Assembly (NCBI GenBank): GCA_945883145.1
Contig: CAMCXB010000080.1
Location: 1-9,210, forward strand
DNA length: 9,210 bases
Reading direction: 5' to 3'
From: Bordetella parapertussis
GTDB taxonomy: Bacteria; Pseudomonadota; Gammaproteobacteria; Burkholderiales; Burkholderiaceae_D
Position 1 is the stretch's first letter, and every line of letters begins with the position of its first letter. Shown here piece after piece: positions 1-6,494 of this stretch. Made by a program: the position numbers and the translations under genes. A model generated the notes under the pieces. That model worked only from the letters and a program-made list of their open reading frames with translations. It was not told the DNA's origin and did not search any database.

Positions 1-265
1 CCATCGTTTTTATTGTTAAGTAAAAAATTACTTATCTGTGCGCTTTAAAAAATTTATCAAAAAAAATCGAATAAAAATATCAAAAATATGCGTATAAAAT
101 TATAAAAATAGCAATTATATATTCACTTCTTTTCAGACAAAAACAATAACTACAATTTAGATTAAAAGAACTAGTCGCCAGATATATAATAGGCGAAGAT
201 TTATTTTGATAACTTTTGTTATTAAAATTGCATTTTATATATAAAAAATTTACACAATTTTTACA
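1..265. other. AT-rich upstream region of the channel-TerC operon
   Basis: This stretch has no plausible gene and is extremely rich in A and T. Visible structures are a perfect 7-bp inverted repeat near the left edge (TAAGTAA at 17-23, TTACTTA at 28-34, AAAA between), a promoter-like TATAAT at 185-190 flanked by the only GC-rich patches, and an imperfect inverted repeat (TGATAAC at 207-213, TTTT, GTTATTA at 218-224, with one G-T pair). I looked for the yybP-ykoY manganese riboswitch that precedes some YjbE/TerC genes and saw nothing resembling it. No clear Shine-Dalgarno sequence precedes the ATG at 266. Confidence 0.6.
162..190 (+). promoter_or_regulatory. Candidate sigma-70 promoter of the channel-TerC-channel operon
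   Basis: A perfect -10 hexamer TATAAT lies at 185-190, with TTAAAA at 162-167 as a weak -35 match 17 bp upstream. Transcription would start near 197 and leave a leader of about 70 nt before the ATG at 266. The -10 is enclosed by complementary arms TCGCC (175-179) and GGCGA (192-196), which could form an operator or a hairpin-like site. In such AT-rich DNA, chance TATAAT matches are common, so this is a moderate call. A second possibility is TTGTTA at 216-221 with TATATA at 238-243. Confidence 0.38.
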
Positions 266-1240
266 ATGAGCATACGCGAAATAAAACGGACAATATACGA
301 AACATTAGAAGGTTCCGTTTACAAAAAATCCAGCCGAGCATGCGAAATTTTTATCGCGCTGTTAGTTGTTGCTAATGTACTGGCCATCATACTTGAATCT
401 GTGCATTCGCTACACGAAGAGTATGCGTATTACTTTCATATTTTCGATGTAGTCAGTGTGTTGATATTTACCATTGAATATATTTTACGAGCATGGTCGT
501 ATGGCGTGAAATATGATGAAAACAACGGTGGTGCTTGGCGCGGAAGAAAAGAATACATATTTAGCTTTTATGGCTTAATTGATTTTTTCAGCACCATGCC
601 TTTTTATGTACAACTCTTATTCCCAGGTTTAGATTTACGTGTGCTTAGAATATTCCGACTGTTACGAATATTTAAGCTTTCTCGTTACAACAGTGCGTTG
701 CAAGATCTTTTTGATGCTATTAAAGCTGAAAAAGATTCCTTCACTTCGGCGATGTTTCTCTTATTGATAGCATGCTTACTGTGTTCTTCTCTCATCTACA
801 TCGCCGAAGGTCACGTACAACCTGAAATTTTTCCCTCTATTCCAGCCACAATGAAGTGGTTTGTATTGACCATTATTTCAGGCTGGGGAAATATTGATCC
901 TCTCACCGTTTTTGGAACTATTCTTGTTGTCTTTACCCAGATTTTAGCAATTGCACTAGCTGCAATTCTTACTGGTGTTGTAGCAACGGCATACACAACA
1001 CAAGTAGAACGTCGCCAACTTATGTATGAAACCGAAATACGTGAAGCAATGGCGGATGGCATAGTGACCGATGAAGAACAGAAAAAACTAGAACAGATGC
1101 GATTACAGTATGGAATGAGTAGTGAACAAGTAGAAGCAATCAAGCGTCAAGTTGAAGACGAGCGTAATACACCTCACTCATCTAATCATTTTCAAACATC
1201 AGATCAGTGGTTTCCATCAAAATCAAGTACAGACAATTAA
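266..1240 (+). CDS. Voltage-gated-type cation channel with atypical selectivity filter and TerB-like tail
   Basis: This is a 324-residue inner-membrane protein of the six-helix voltage-gated ion channel superfamily. Predicted helices are S1 about 28-48, S2 55-77, S3 98-118, S4 122-140, S5 159-181 and S6 214-242. S4 carries a basic residue every third position (R125, R128, R131, R134, K137, R140), so a voltage sensor is likely intact. The pore loop is odd: where K+ channels have TVGYGD, this protein has ISGWGN (residues 204-209). That is one residue shorter when aligned from the preceding Trp to the following Pro, and it lacks the Thr-Val and the Asp. Selectivity therefore cannot be assumed to be for K+. 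The cytosolic tail (257-300) is acidic and helical with an ADGIVTDEEQ motif, like the N-terminal half of TerB-type domains. It is the first gene of a tight operon, 10 nt before the TerC gene. The start ATG has no evident Shine-Dalgarno sequence. Confidence 0.88.
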   Translation: MSIREIKRTIYETLEGSVYKKSSRACEIFIALLVVANVLAIILESVHSLHEEYAYYFHIFDVVSVLIFTIEYILRAWSYGVKYDENNGGAWRGRKEYIFSFYGLIDFFSTMPFYVQLLFPGLDLRVLRIFRLLRIFKLSRYNSALQDLFDAIKAEKDSFTSAMFLLLIACLLCSSLIYIAEGHVQPEIFPSIPATMKWFVLTIISGWGNIDPLTVFGTILVVFTQILAIALAAILTGVVATAYTTQVERRQLMYETEIREAMADGIVTDEEQKKLEQMRLQYGMSSEQVEAIKRQVEDERNTPHSSNHFQTSDQWFPSKSSTDN

Positions 1241-1250
1241 AGGTATTTAA

Positions 1251-1994
1251 ATGATAGAGTTTTTTCAAGATCTTAATTGGATCGTAGTAGGTCAAATCAT
1301 ACTCATTGATATTCTCTTAGGTGGCGATAACGCAATTGTCATTGCATTGGCATGTAGAAATCTGCCAGAAAATATGCGTATGAAAGGCATTATCGGAGGA
1401 GCACTCGGTGCAATTATTTTACGCATCTCGCTCATCTCCTTCGCTGTCACTCTGCTCAACATTCCGTTTTTAAAGTTAGTCGGCGGTGTGCTATTACTTT
1501 GGATAGGCATTAAGCTATTGACCGATGATGGAGGAGATGATGACACTATCGATGGTGGTGACAGGCTAATGACCGCGATTAAAACAGTGATCATCGCTGA
1601 TTTAGTAATGAGCGTAGATAATGTGATCGCAGTCGCTGCTGCAGCTGAACAGGCGCACGCTGATCATAAACTAATATTAATCGCGTTTGGTATTGCTGTC
1701 AGTATTCCTATTGTTATTTGGGGCAGCTCAGTAATTTTAAACATCATGAATCGAGTGCCTTCAGTTGTCACTATGGGAGCTGCACTACTAGGCTATCTGG
1801 GGGGATCTATGATTTCAACTGATATCGCCATACAAGAGCATGCAAGCAAGCTACTGCCGCTTGATTTACTAAAGTTTCATGATCTAGGCGTGCATTTGAG
1901 TTTAACTGGAACTGCTGGCGCAATCTTGGTTGTTGCAGCCGGATGGTTTATTCAGAATCGACCTGTTAAAAACAATGAAATGAATAATAATTAA
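1251..1994 (+). CDS. TerC/YjbE family integral membrane protein
   Basis: This 247-residue polytopic membrane protein belongs to the TerC superfamily and is closest in motif pattern to the YjbE-type subgroup. The two inverted half-domains each show the family's acidic signature within a helix: LIDILLGGDN (residues 18-27, D20 and D26) and ADLVMSVDNVIAVAA (116-130, D117 and D123). An acidic cytosolic loop, DDGGDDDTIDGGD (92-104), joins them. Known relatives export Mn2+ or help load Mn onto exported enzymes, and other TerC proteins act in tellurite or metal stress. The metal used here is not known. The start is supported by AAAGG at 1239-1243, seven nt upstream. It sits between two channel genes, with gaps of 10 and 17 nt, so co-transcription is very likely. 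The length is typical of the family. Confidence 0.92.
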   Translation: MIEFFQDLNWIVVGQIILIDILLGGDNAIVIALACRNLPENMRMKGIIGGALGAIILRISLISFAVTLLNIPFLKLVGGVLLLWIGIKLLTDDGGDDDTIDGGDRLMTAIKTVIIADLVMSVDNVIAVAAAAEQAHADHKLILIAFGIAVSIPIVIWGSSVILNIMNRVPSVVTMGAALLGYLGGSMISTDIAIQEHASKLLPLDLLKFHDLGVHLSLTGTAGAILVVAAGWFIQNRPVKNNEMNNN

Positions 1995-2011
1995 AATACA
2001 TTTTGTTTTTT

Positions 2012-3265
2012 ATGAATGCGCACTTTCAAGATATTTCTAATTCATCACTCTCAGGATGGCGGCTCAAGTGGTACACCGTTATCTTTGAGGCTGATACTGC
2101 TGCAGGAAAGACATTTGATCTTTTACTGTTATGGACTATCTTAATTAGTTTATTAAGCGTAATGCTCAGCAGTGTACAGAGCATACATGATGAATATATA
2201 ACTATTTTTAAAATTACAGATTGGTTATTCACAGTAATTTTTTTAGTTGAATATATTGCGCGTTTGGCTTGTAGTCCACATCCGATTCGTTATGCAAAAA
2301 GTTTTTTAGGTGTCATCGATTTAATCTCGATATTGCCCAGTGTCGTCACCTTATTTATCCCTGAAGCTTATGTGCTGCTAGATGTACGTATCTTGCGATT
2401 GCTACGTATATTTCGTATTTTAAAAATGTCTAGCTATGTCGATGAGTTCCAGTGGTTAGTGATGGCAGTGGCTGATAGTCGTAGAAAGATCGGCGTTTTC
2501 ATCGCAATTATCATGACGCTGGTAGTCATTCTAGGAACCATTCTTTTTTTGGTGGAAGGGCCAGACAATGGATTTACTAGTGTGCCTACCTCAATCTATT
2601 GGGCTATATCGACAATCACCACCGTTGGATTTGGCGACATTACACCGAAGACGGATATAGGACGTTTCATTGCATCAATAGTCATGATGTTTGGTTGGGG
2701 AATTTTGGCTGTACCAACTGGCATAGTTTCCGCTGAAATGATTGCACAACATGCAGTCAAAAAAACACTTACTGAGTCTACGACGAGAACCTGTCATAGC
2801 TGTACGACTGAAGGTCATAGTGCTGAGGCTAAGCACTGTAATCAATGTGGCGCAGAATTGACCGAATATTTTGGTGAAGCTCCCAAGCTCACACCAAAAA
2901 TTGCTTTTGCAGCTTCGATGATTTATTTGATCAATGCTGATGGAAAAATCGAACCTGATGAAATTAAACGTTTAGTCACTGCAGTAAAAGATGATCGTGG
3001 ATTATTAGAGGTTGCTACGCGCTATACAAAGTTTCATACGCCTGAAGAATTTATGCAATTTTGTAATGAAATTCTCGATAAAGAGCAAAAGCTTTCTTTA
3101 TTAGTTAATCTTTATGATGCAATTCTATCTAATGATGAAACTATGGTTCAAGAGATTGAACTGTTTGAGGGCTTCATGCACTCGTTTGGATTTAATGAAA
3201 AAGAATTTGAGCCATTTTTCTATTCAATTTCCGTGAAAAATAACAGACGTCTTTTCAGTGCATAA
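2012..3265 (+). CDS. Voltage-gated-type K+ channel with zinc ribbon and TerB-like domain
   Basis: This 417-residue protein combines a membrane channel with a cytosolic sensor-like tail. Six helices (about 36-56, 66-86, 97-117, 122-139, 158-181, 216-244) surround a canonical K+ filter, TVGFGD (204-209). S4 has R126, R129, R132, R135 and K138. After S6 comes a four-cysteine zinc ribbon, CHSC (261-264) and CNQC (276-279). Next is an all-helical TerB-like domain (about 293-400) with the acidic NADGKIEPDE motif (308-317) and a second acidic cluster near D369-D375. TerB domains bind divalent metal and partner with TerC in Ter stress systems, and here TerC is encoded immediately upstream. I chose ATG 2012. 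An in-frame TTG at 2003 would add three residues, and neither has a clear ribosome binding site, so translational coupling to terC is likely. The tail function is inferred. Confidence 0.9.
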   Translation: MNAHFQDISNSSLSGWRLKWYTVIFEADTAAGKTFDLLLLWTILISLLSVMLSSVQSIHDEYITIFKITDWLFTVIFLVEYIARLACSPHPIRYAKSFLGVIDLISILPSVVTLFIPEAYVLLDVRILRLLRIFRILKMSSYVDEFQWLVMAVADSRRKIGVFIAIIMTLVVILGTILFLVEGPDNGFTSVPTSIYWAISTITTVGFGDITPKTDIGRFIASIVMMFGWGILAVPTGIVSAEMIAQHAVKKTLTESTTRTCHSCTTEGHSAEAKHCNQCGAELTEYFGEAPKLTPKIAFAASMIYLINADGKIEPDEIKRLVTAVKDDRGLLEVATRYTKFHTPEEFMQFCNEILDKEQKLSLLVNLYDAILSNDETMVQEIELFEGFMHSFGFNEKEFEPFFYSISVKNNRRLFSA

Positions 3266-3281
3266 AAATTTTAACTAGGTT

Positions 3282-4091
3282 TTATTTTTTTTCGCCTAAA
3301 AATACATAGCGATTCAAACTAAAGAAATAACGCTGTTGCTCGCCCATTAAGCGAGCATCAGCCTTCCAATCTGCTACATCTTGCTCTGTAATTCCATTGC
3401 GACCAATCGCAAAATTACCAAGCATAGTCATCATACCTACACTATAAGTCTGTGCGTCATAGCTTGTATTCACTAGCGGTACAACTTCTACCCGCACCTC
3501 TTTAAAACCTGCTTGCTCCATTCTTAATTTCAAATCACGTGGTAACTGTGGATGAGGAATATGCGTATTCCATGTTTCAATTACTTTACGCATACGCACA
3601 TCATCCTGACTAGCCCAGACAGCAGATTCCCAATCAGTATCAACGATTAATACCCGTCCACCAGGTTTAAGCACACGCGCTAAGTCTTTTAAAGCCTGAT
3701 CGACTTGTTCTACATATTCATACACCTGCGTTGCTAAGGCAATATCAAAAGTGACATCTTCATAAGGCAGCGCAGTGACATCCGCCGTTGTGAAGCTTAC
3801 ATTTGAATATGCCGCACAACGCTTGCGTGCAATCGCCAACATAGGCTCAGCAATGTCCACACCTGTTACTTCACCACTTGCACCCGTTGCTTCTGCTAAT
3901 GCCAGTGTTGTTAAACCTGGGCCACAACCTATGTCTAAAGCTTTTTCTCCTACACGCACACCTAACAAAGCCATGATTTTTTCACGCTGTTCAACCACAT
4001 CGGGGGTTAAATACACCGCTTCTAATTGACGTGAAGTTGCATCATCAAACTGGTCTTGTGCACTCGGTGCTGTATGTTTATTGTCAGACAT
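3282..4091 (-). CDS. Class I SAM-dependent methyltransferase
   Basis: This 269-residue soluble protein has a Rossmann-type methyltransferase core. Motif I is LDIGCGPG (52-59), the acidic end of strand 2 is D79 in VTGVDI, the adenine-contacting segment is TADVTALPY (102-110), and the strand 4/5 region holds LKPGGRVLIVD (141-151). The layout is UbiE/Methyltransf_11-like. The C-terminal 100 residues, ending SLNRYVFLGEKK, are not diagnostic to me, so the substrate is unknown. It is not an ArsM-type arsenite methyltransferase, because the conserved cysteine set is missing (only C56 and C92). The start is supported by AAAGG eight nt upstream on the minus strand. It lies 51 nt downstream of the MHS transporter gene with no terminator between, so the two are probably co-transcribed. 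Its 3' end converges on the channel operon with a 16-nt gap. Confidence 0.88.
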   Translation of the reverse strand: MSDNKHTAPSAQDQFDDATSRQLEAVYLTPDVVEQREKIMALLGVRVGEKALDIGCGPGLTTLALAEATGASGEVTGVDIAEPMLAIARKRCAAYSNVSFTTADVTALPYEDVTFDIALATQVYEYVEQVDQALKDLARVLKPGGRVLIVDTDWESAVWASQDDVRMRKVIETWNTHIPHPQLPRDLKLRMEQAGFKEVRVEVVPLVNTSYDAQTYSVGMMTMLGNFAIGRNGITEQDVADWKADARLMGEQQRYFFSLNRYVFLGEKK

Positions 4092-4142
4092 GGAAACAGC
4101 CTTTGAATGAATGAAAAAATTAATTATTTAAAATAGTCAGTA

Positions 4143-5417
4143 CTAATGTAAAACCTTATCTTGATATCTATCTACCAAAAAGAAAGCAGCTGATAAACCA
4201 GCTACAGCACCAAACATCACATAGTAAGCAGGCGCTAAAGGTGAACCTGTTGTGTTGATTAACCACGTCACAATCAATTGCGCAAAACCACCAAACAACA
4301 TCACCGCAAAGTTATACGCGAGGGCTAAACCAGTTGATCTTACATGCGCAGGAAATTGTTCAGCCAGTGCCGTAGATATCGGACCAAAGCCCACCGCAAT
4401 CGCACTACACAAAGTCATTTGCATCACTGTTAAACGCCATAAAACAGGATCAGCCTGTAACCATGCAAATAGTGGATAAGGCAAAATAAAATAAAGAATA
4501 CAAGCGGTGATTAAAATTGGACGGCGTCCTACATGATCAGACAAACTACCAAATACCGGCGTTAATACTGTTAGACATAACAACCCTGCCACCTGTGCAA
4601 TAAAAGCCTGACCAAGCACCATACCTAACTGCGTTTTAGCGTAAGTAGGCATATAAATCAGCACCACGTAATACATGATGGTGTTAGATAAAACTAAACC
4701 GAATGACGCTAACACAGCACGTCTATGAATTTGGAATATCGTCGCTAATGACGTTTTTTGTTCAGCACTAGCATGCGCTTCTTTGAATACTTCGGTTTCT
4801 TCTAAATGACGACGTATATATAAACCGACAGGACCTATCAATAAACCTATGAGAAAAGGTAAGCGCCATCCCCATTGATCAATTTGTTCTGGTGTCAGCG
4901 ATTGCGTGATGAACATACCCGAACTTGCGCCCGCTAAGGCTGCAATACTCTGCCCTACCATTTGCAATGAACCAAAAAAACCGCGTCGCTCTGCTGGTGC
5001 ACTCTCCACTAAAAAAGCAGTGGCACTGGCAAATTCTCCGCCAGTTGCAAAGCCTTGCAATAATCTTGCAGTAACAATTAATATCGGTGCTGCAGCGCCA
5101 ATCATTGCATAGGGCGGTGCAAACGCAATCATGGCAACGGCTATCGTCATCAATGCAATAATGAGTTGGAGTGCAGCTTTACGACCTTTGCGATCGGCAT
5201 ATAAACCTATCAAAATACCACCCACTGGTCGCATGAAAAATCCTACCCCAAAGGTAGCCATAGCTAACAATAGGGAAGCATATTCACTCTCGGCAGGAAA
5301 AAATAAGCGCGAGATGATGACGGTCATAAACCCATACACAACAAAGTCATACCATTCCAAGGCATTACCTATCACCGCAGCGACGATCTGACGCGTACGT
5401 GGTGTGCTCTGTTGCAT
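4143..5417 (-). CDS. MFS transporter, metabolite:H+ symporter (MHS) type
   Basis: This 424-residue, twelve-helix inner-membrane transporter has MHS-family hallmarks. They include GNALEWYDF (17-25) in helix 1, GLYADRKGRK (71-80) in the loop between helices 2 and 3, RLLQGFATGGEFASA (118-132) in helix 4, WRLPF (184-188), and the half-repeat loop GSLSDHVGRRP (290-300). Relatives (ProP, KgtP, citrate and dicarboxylate carriers) take up organic acids or osmolytes with protons. The substrate cannot be read from the sequence. The start is supported by a strong AAGGGG on the minus strand, about eight nt before the ATG. Its length is normal. It is the first gene of a probable two-gene unit with the methyltransferase downstream and is divergent from nnrU. 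A palindrome in the divergent region may be its operator. Confidence 0.9.
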   Translation of the reverse strand: MQQSTPRTRQIVAAVIGNALEWYDFVVYGFMTVIISRLFFPAESEYASLLLAMATFGVGFFMRPVGGILIGLYADRKGRKAALQLIIALMTIAVAMIAFAPPYAMIGAAAPILIVTARLLQGFATGGEFASATAFLVESAPAERRGFFGSLQMVGQSIAALAGASSGMFITQSLTPEQIDQWGWRLPFLIGLLIGPVGLYIRRHLEETEVFKEAHASAEQKTSLATIFQIHRRAVLASFGLVLSNTIMYYVVLIYMPTYAKTQLGMVLGQAFIAQVAGLLCLTVLTPVFGSLSDHVGRRPILITACILYFILPYPLFAWLQADPVLWRLTVMQMTLCSAIAVGFGPISTALAEQFPAHVRSTGLALAYNFAVMLFGGFAQLIVTWLINTTGSPLAPAYYVMFGAVAGLSAAFFLVDRYQDKVLH

Positions 5418-5449
5418 ATTATTTCCCCTTAAAAGTTGCAGCTCTCATG

Positions 5450-5477
5450 ACAGTAGGCATGATATCGCATCATGTAA
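5450..5477 (-). promoter_or_regulatory. Candidate promoter of the MHS transporter gene
   Basis: On the minus strand, TTACAT (plus coordinates 5472-5477) and TACTGT (5450-5455) are spaced by 16 bp and could serve as -35 and -10 boxes. Transcription would start near 5443, about 25 nt before the ATG, so the AAGGGG ribosome site would lie within the transcript. Both hexamers are only partial consensus matches. The call gains some weight from the palindrome that sits over the spacer and the -35 box. Confidence 0.33.
5458..5474. promoter_or_regulatory. 17-bp palindrome, candidate operator in divergent region
   Basis: Perfect 6-bp arms CATGAT (5458-5463) and ATCATG (5469-5474) are separated by ATCGC. 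The site lies about 40 bp upstream of the MHS transporter start and about 95 bp upstream of nnrU, where a repressor or activator of the divergent pair would bind. No regulator gene lies next to it, so any cognate protein is unknown. Confidence 0.35.
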
Positions 5478-5494
5478 CCGACACCGACACCGAC
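5477..5494 (+). repeat. Three tandem copies of ACCGAC
   Basis: ACCGAC occurs three times head to tail, followed by a near-copy TCGACT. The array abuts the palindrome at 5458-5474 and lies upstream of nnrU. It may be a simple slippage-prone repeat or direct-repeat binding sites. There is no evidence to decide between these. Confidence 0.5.
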
Positions 5495-5567
5495 TCGACT
5501 TGCCTAGCTTTGAGATTTATCCGGTAAACTCCAGCGCAGTTCGACATTTTTGATTAGGGAGACGTTA

Positions 5568-6149
5568 ATGATGCTACTAATAGCAGGTCTAATACTTTTT
5601 CTAGGCGCGCATTCAGTCAGAATATTTGCTGATGCTACCCGCACCAAGATGATAGAAAAAATCGGCCAGAACAAATGGAAAGGGATCATCACCCTATTTT
5701 CTATTGCTGGCTTTGCTTTACTCATCATAGGCTATCAACAAGCGCGCATGAATCCGATGCCATTGTGGGAGCCTCCAGTCTGGGGCCGTCATCTTGCAAT
5801 CTTATTAAATTTATTTGCTGCCATCTTAATCACTGCAGCCTATGTCCCAGGTAACAGTTTTAAAGCGCGCATAGGTCATCCTATGGTGGCTTCTGTCAAA
5901 ATCTGGGCACTGGCACATTTACTGGCCAACGGTACATTGGTGGATCTGGTTTTGTTTGGTACTTTCTTAATTTGGGCAGTATTAGATTTCCGCATTTCTC
6001 GCAAACGTGATCGCACTGAGAATGTAGTCCGACCTGCAGGCACAATGTCAAAAAATCTGCTGACTGTTTTTATCGGTGTAGTGATTTGGGCTGCTTTACT
6101 CATGTACTTACATGCTTATCTGGTTGGTGTACAACCTTGGGCAATGTAA
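5568..6149 (+). CDS. nnrU: NnrU family integral membrane protein
   Basis: This 193-residue polytopic membrane protein matches the NnrU family. It has LFLGAHSVRIFAD near the N-terminus (H15), WGRHLAILLNL (H75), the signature RIGHPMVASVKIWALAHLLANG split over residues 101-122 (H104, H117), and a final helix with H182. NnrU was named for a link to nitrite and nitric oxide reduction. The plant zeta-carotene isomerase Z-ISO is a heme-binding homologue, and the conserved histidines fit a heme ligand role. No denitrification or carotenoid gene is nearby, so the real role is open. I place the start at ATG 5568 because AGGGAG (5556-5561) sits six nt upstream. An in-frame TTG at 5550 would put that site inside the gene. 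It is transcribed divergently from the MHS transporter gene. Confidence 0.88.
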   Translation: MMLLIAGLILFLGAHSVRIFADATRTKMIEKIGQNKWKGIITLFSIAGFALLIIGYQQARMNPMPLWEPPVWGRHLAILLNLFAAILITAAYVPGNSFKARIGHPMVASVKIWALAHLLANGTLVDLVLFGTFLIWAVLDFRISRKRDRTENVVRPAGTMSKNLLTVFIGVVIWAALLMYLHAYLVGVQPWAM

Positions 6150-6183
6150 GAAAAATTATTTAATTATTAAGTCATACACACCA

Positions 6184-6211
6184 CTGCTGTATCTCAACCT
6201 AGATACAGCAG
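6184..6211. terminator. Perfect 11-bp hairpin downstream of nnrU
   Basis: CTGCTGTATCT (6184-6194) and AGATACAGCAG (6201-6211) are exactly complementary with a 6-nt loop. The hairpin starts 35 nt after the nnrU stop, the usual place for a transcript end. It is followed by CCCCCTCCCG rather than a T-run, so it is not a standard intrinsic terminator. It may instead protect the 3' end of the message. Confidence 0.4.
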
Positions 6212-6297
6212 CCCCCTCCCGCCTCACTCATGAGCTCTGCTAAAACTAGCGACATCTTCTCGCTCGAGGCCATAATCCCAAGTAATAATAAACGCGG

Positions 6298-6318
6298 TTT
6301 AGGATTGAAAATCCTAAA
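6298..6318. repeat. Inverted repeat with 9-bp arms
   Basis: TTTAGGATT (6298-6306) and AATCCTAAA (6310-6318) pair perfectly around GAA. The structure is AT-rich and followed by AAATACCCC, so it does not resemble a terminator on the + strand. It lies about 175 bp upstream of the hydratase gene, too far for a simple repressor site. Its function is unknown. Confidence 0.4.
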
Positions 6319-6409
6319 AAATACCCCATCTCTTTTAGACCCTACCGAAATCAAATTTTCCTAAGATCAACACATTTAATTCAATAAAATCAATGGCTTA
6401 AATAATTAT

Positions 6410-6436
6410 TTGCGTATCTTAATTAGAACGTATAAC
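6410..6436 (+). promoter_or_regulatory. Candidate promoter of the hydratase gene
   Basis: TTGCGT (6410-6415) and TATAAC (6431-6436) are spaced by 15 bp, slightly short for sigma-70. The start would fall near 6443, giving a leader of about 50 nt that contains the GATTG/CAATC inverted repeat (6447-6460). An alternative pair is TTGTGA (6449-6454) with TAATAA (6471-6476), but it would start transcription at the ribosome site itself. Confidence 0.3.
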
Positions 6437-6494
6437 ATCAAGTTTAGATTGTGACCAATCAGTAATTTTTTAATAATTTAGCTGGAGAATTCCC

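Larger units (their letters stand above)
6150..6494. other. Intergenic region with two hairpins and hydratase leader
   Basis: No gene is visible here. From left to right it holds an AT-rich stretch, a perfect 11-bp hairpin (6184-6211), a second hairpin with a 9-bp stem (6298-6318), an AT-rich promoter-like zone, a 5-bp inverted repeat (GATTG 6447-6451, CAATC 6456-6460), and the hydratase ribosome site GGAG at 6484-6487. Neither hairpin is followed directly by a T-run on the + strand. Confidence 0.6.

Noticed and set aside
1..265. Manganese (yybP-ykoY) riboswitch upstream of the TerC operon
   Set aside because: YjbE-type genes are often under this riboswitch, so I looked for its conserved GC-rich loops. 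The region is almost pure A/T and no such fold is visible.
811..1143. Long antisense open frame within the first channel gene
   Set aside because: It lies fully opposite a well-supported channel gene, has no ribosome site, and its translation is Ser/Arg/Thr-rich without family features. Similar antisense frames in the other genes were dismissed for the same reason.
266..3265. Classical tellurite resistance (terZABCDEF) operon
   Set aside because: Only TerC and a TerB-like domain are present. No TerD/TerE/TerZ or TerA-type protein is encoded, so the ter operon label would mislead.
3282..4091. Arsenite methyltransferase (ArsM)
   Set aside because: The SAM motif fits, but the conserved cysteines needed for arsenite binding are absent and no ars gene is near.
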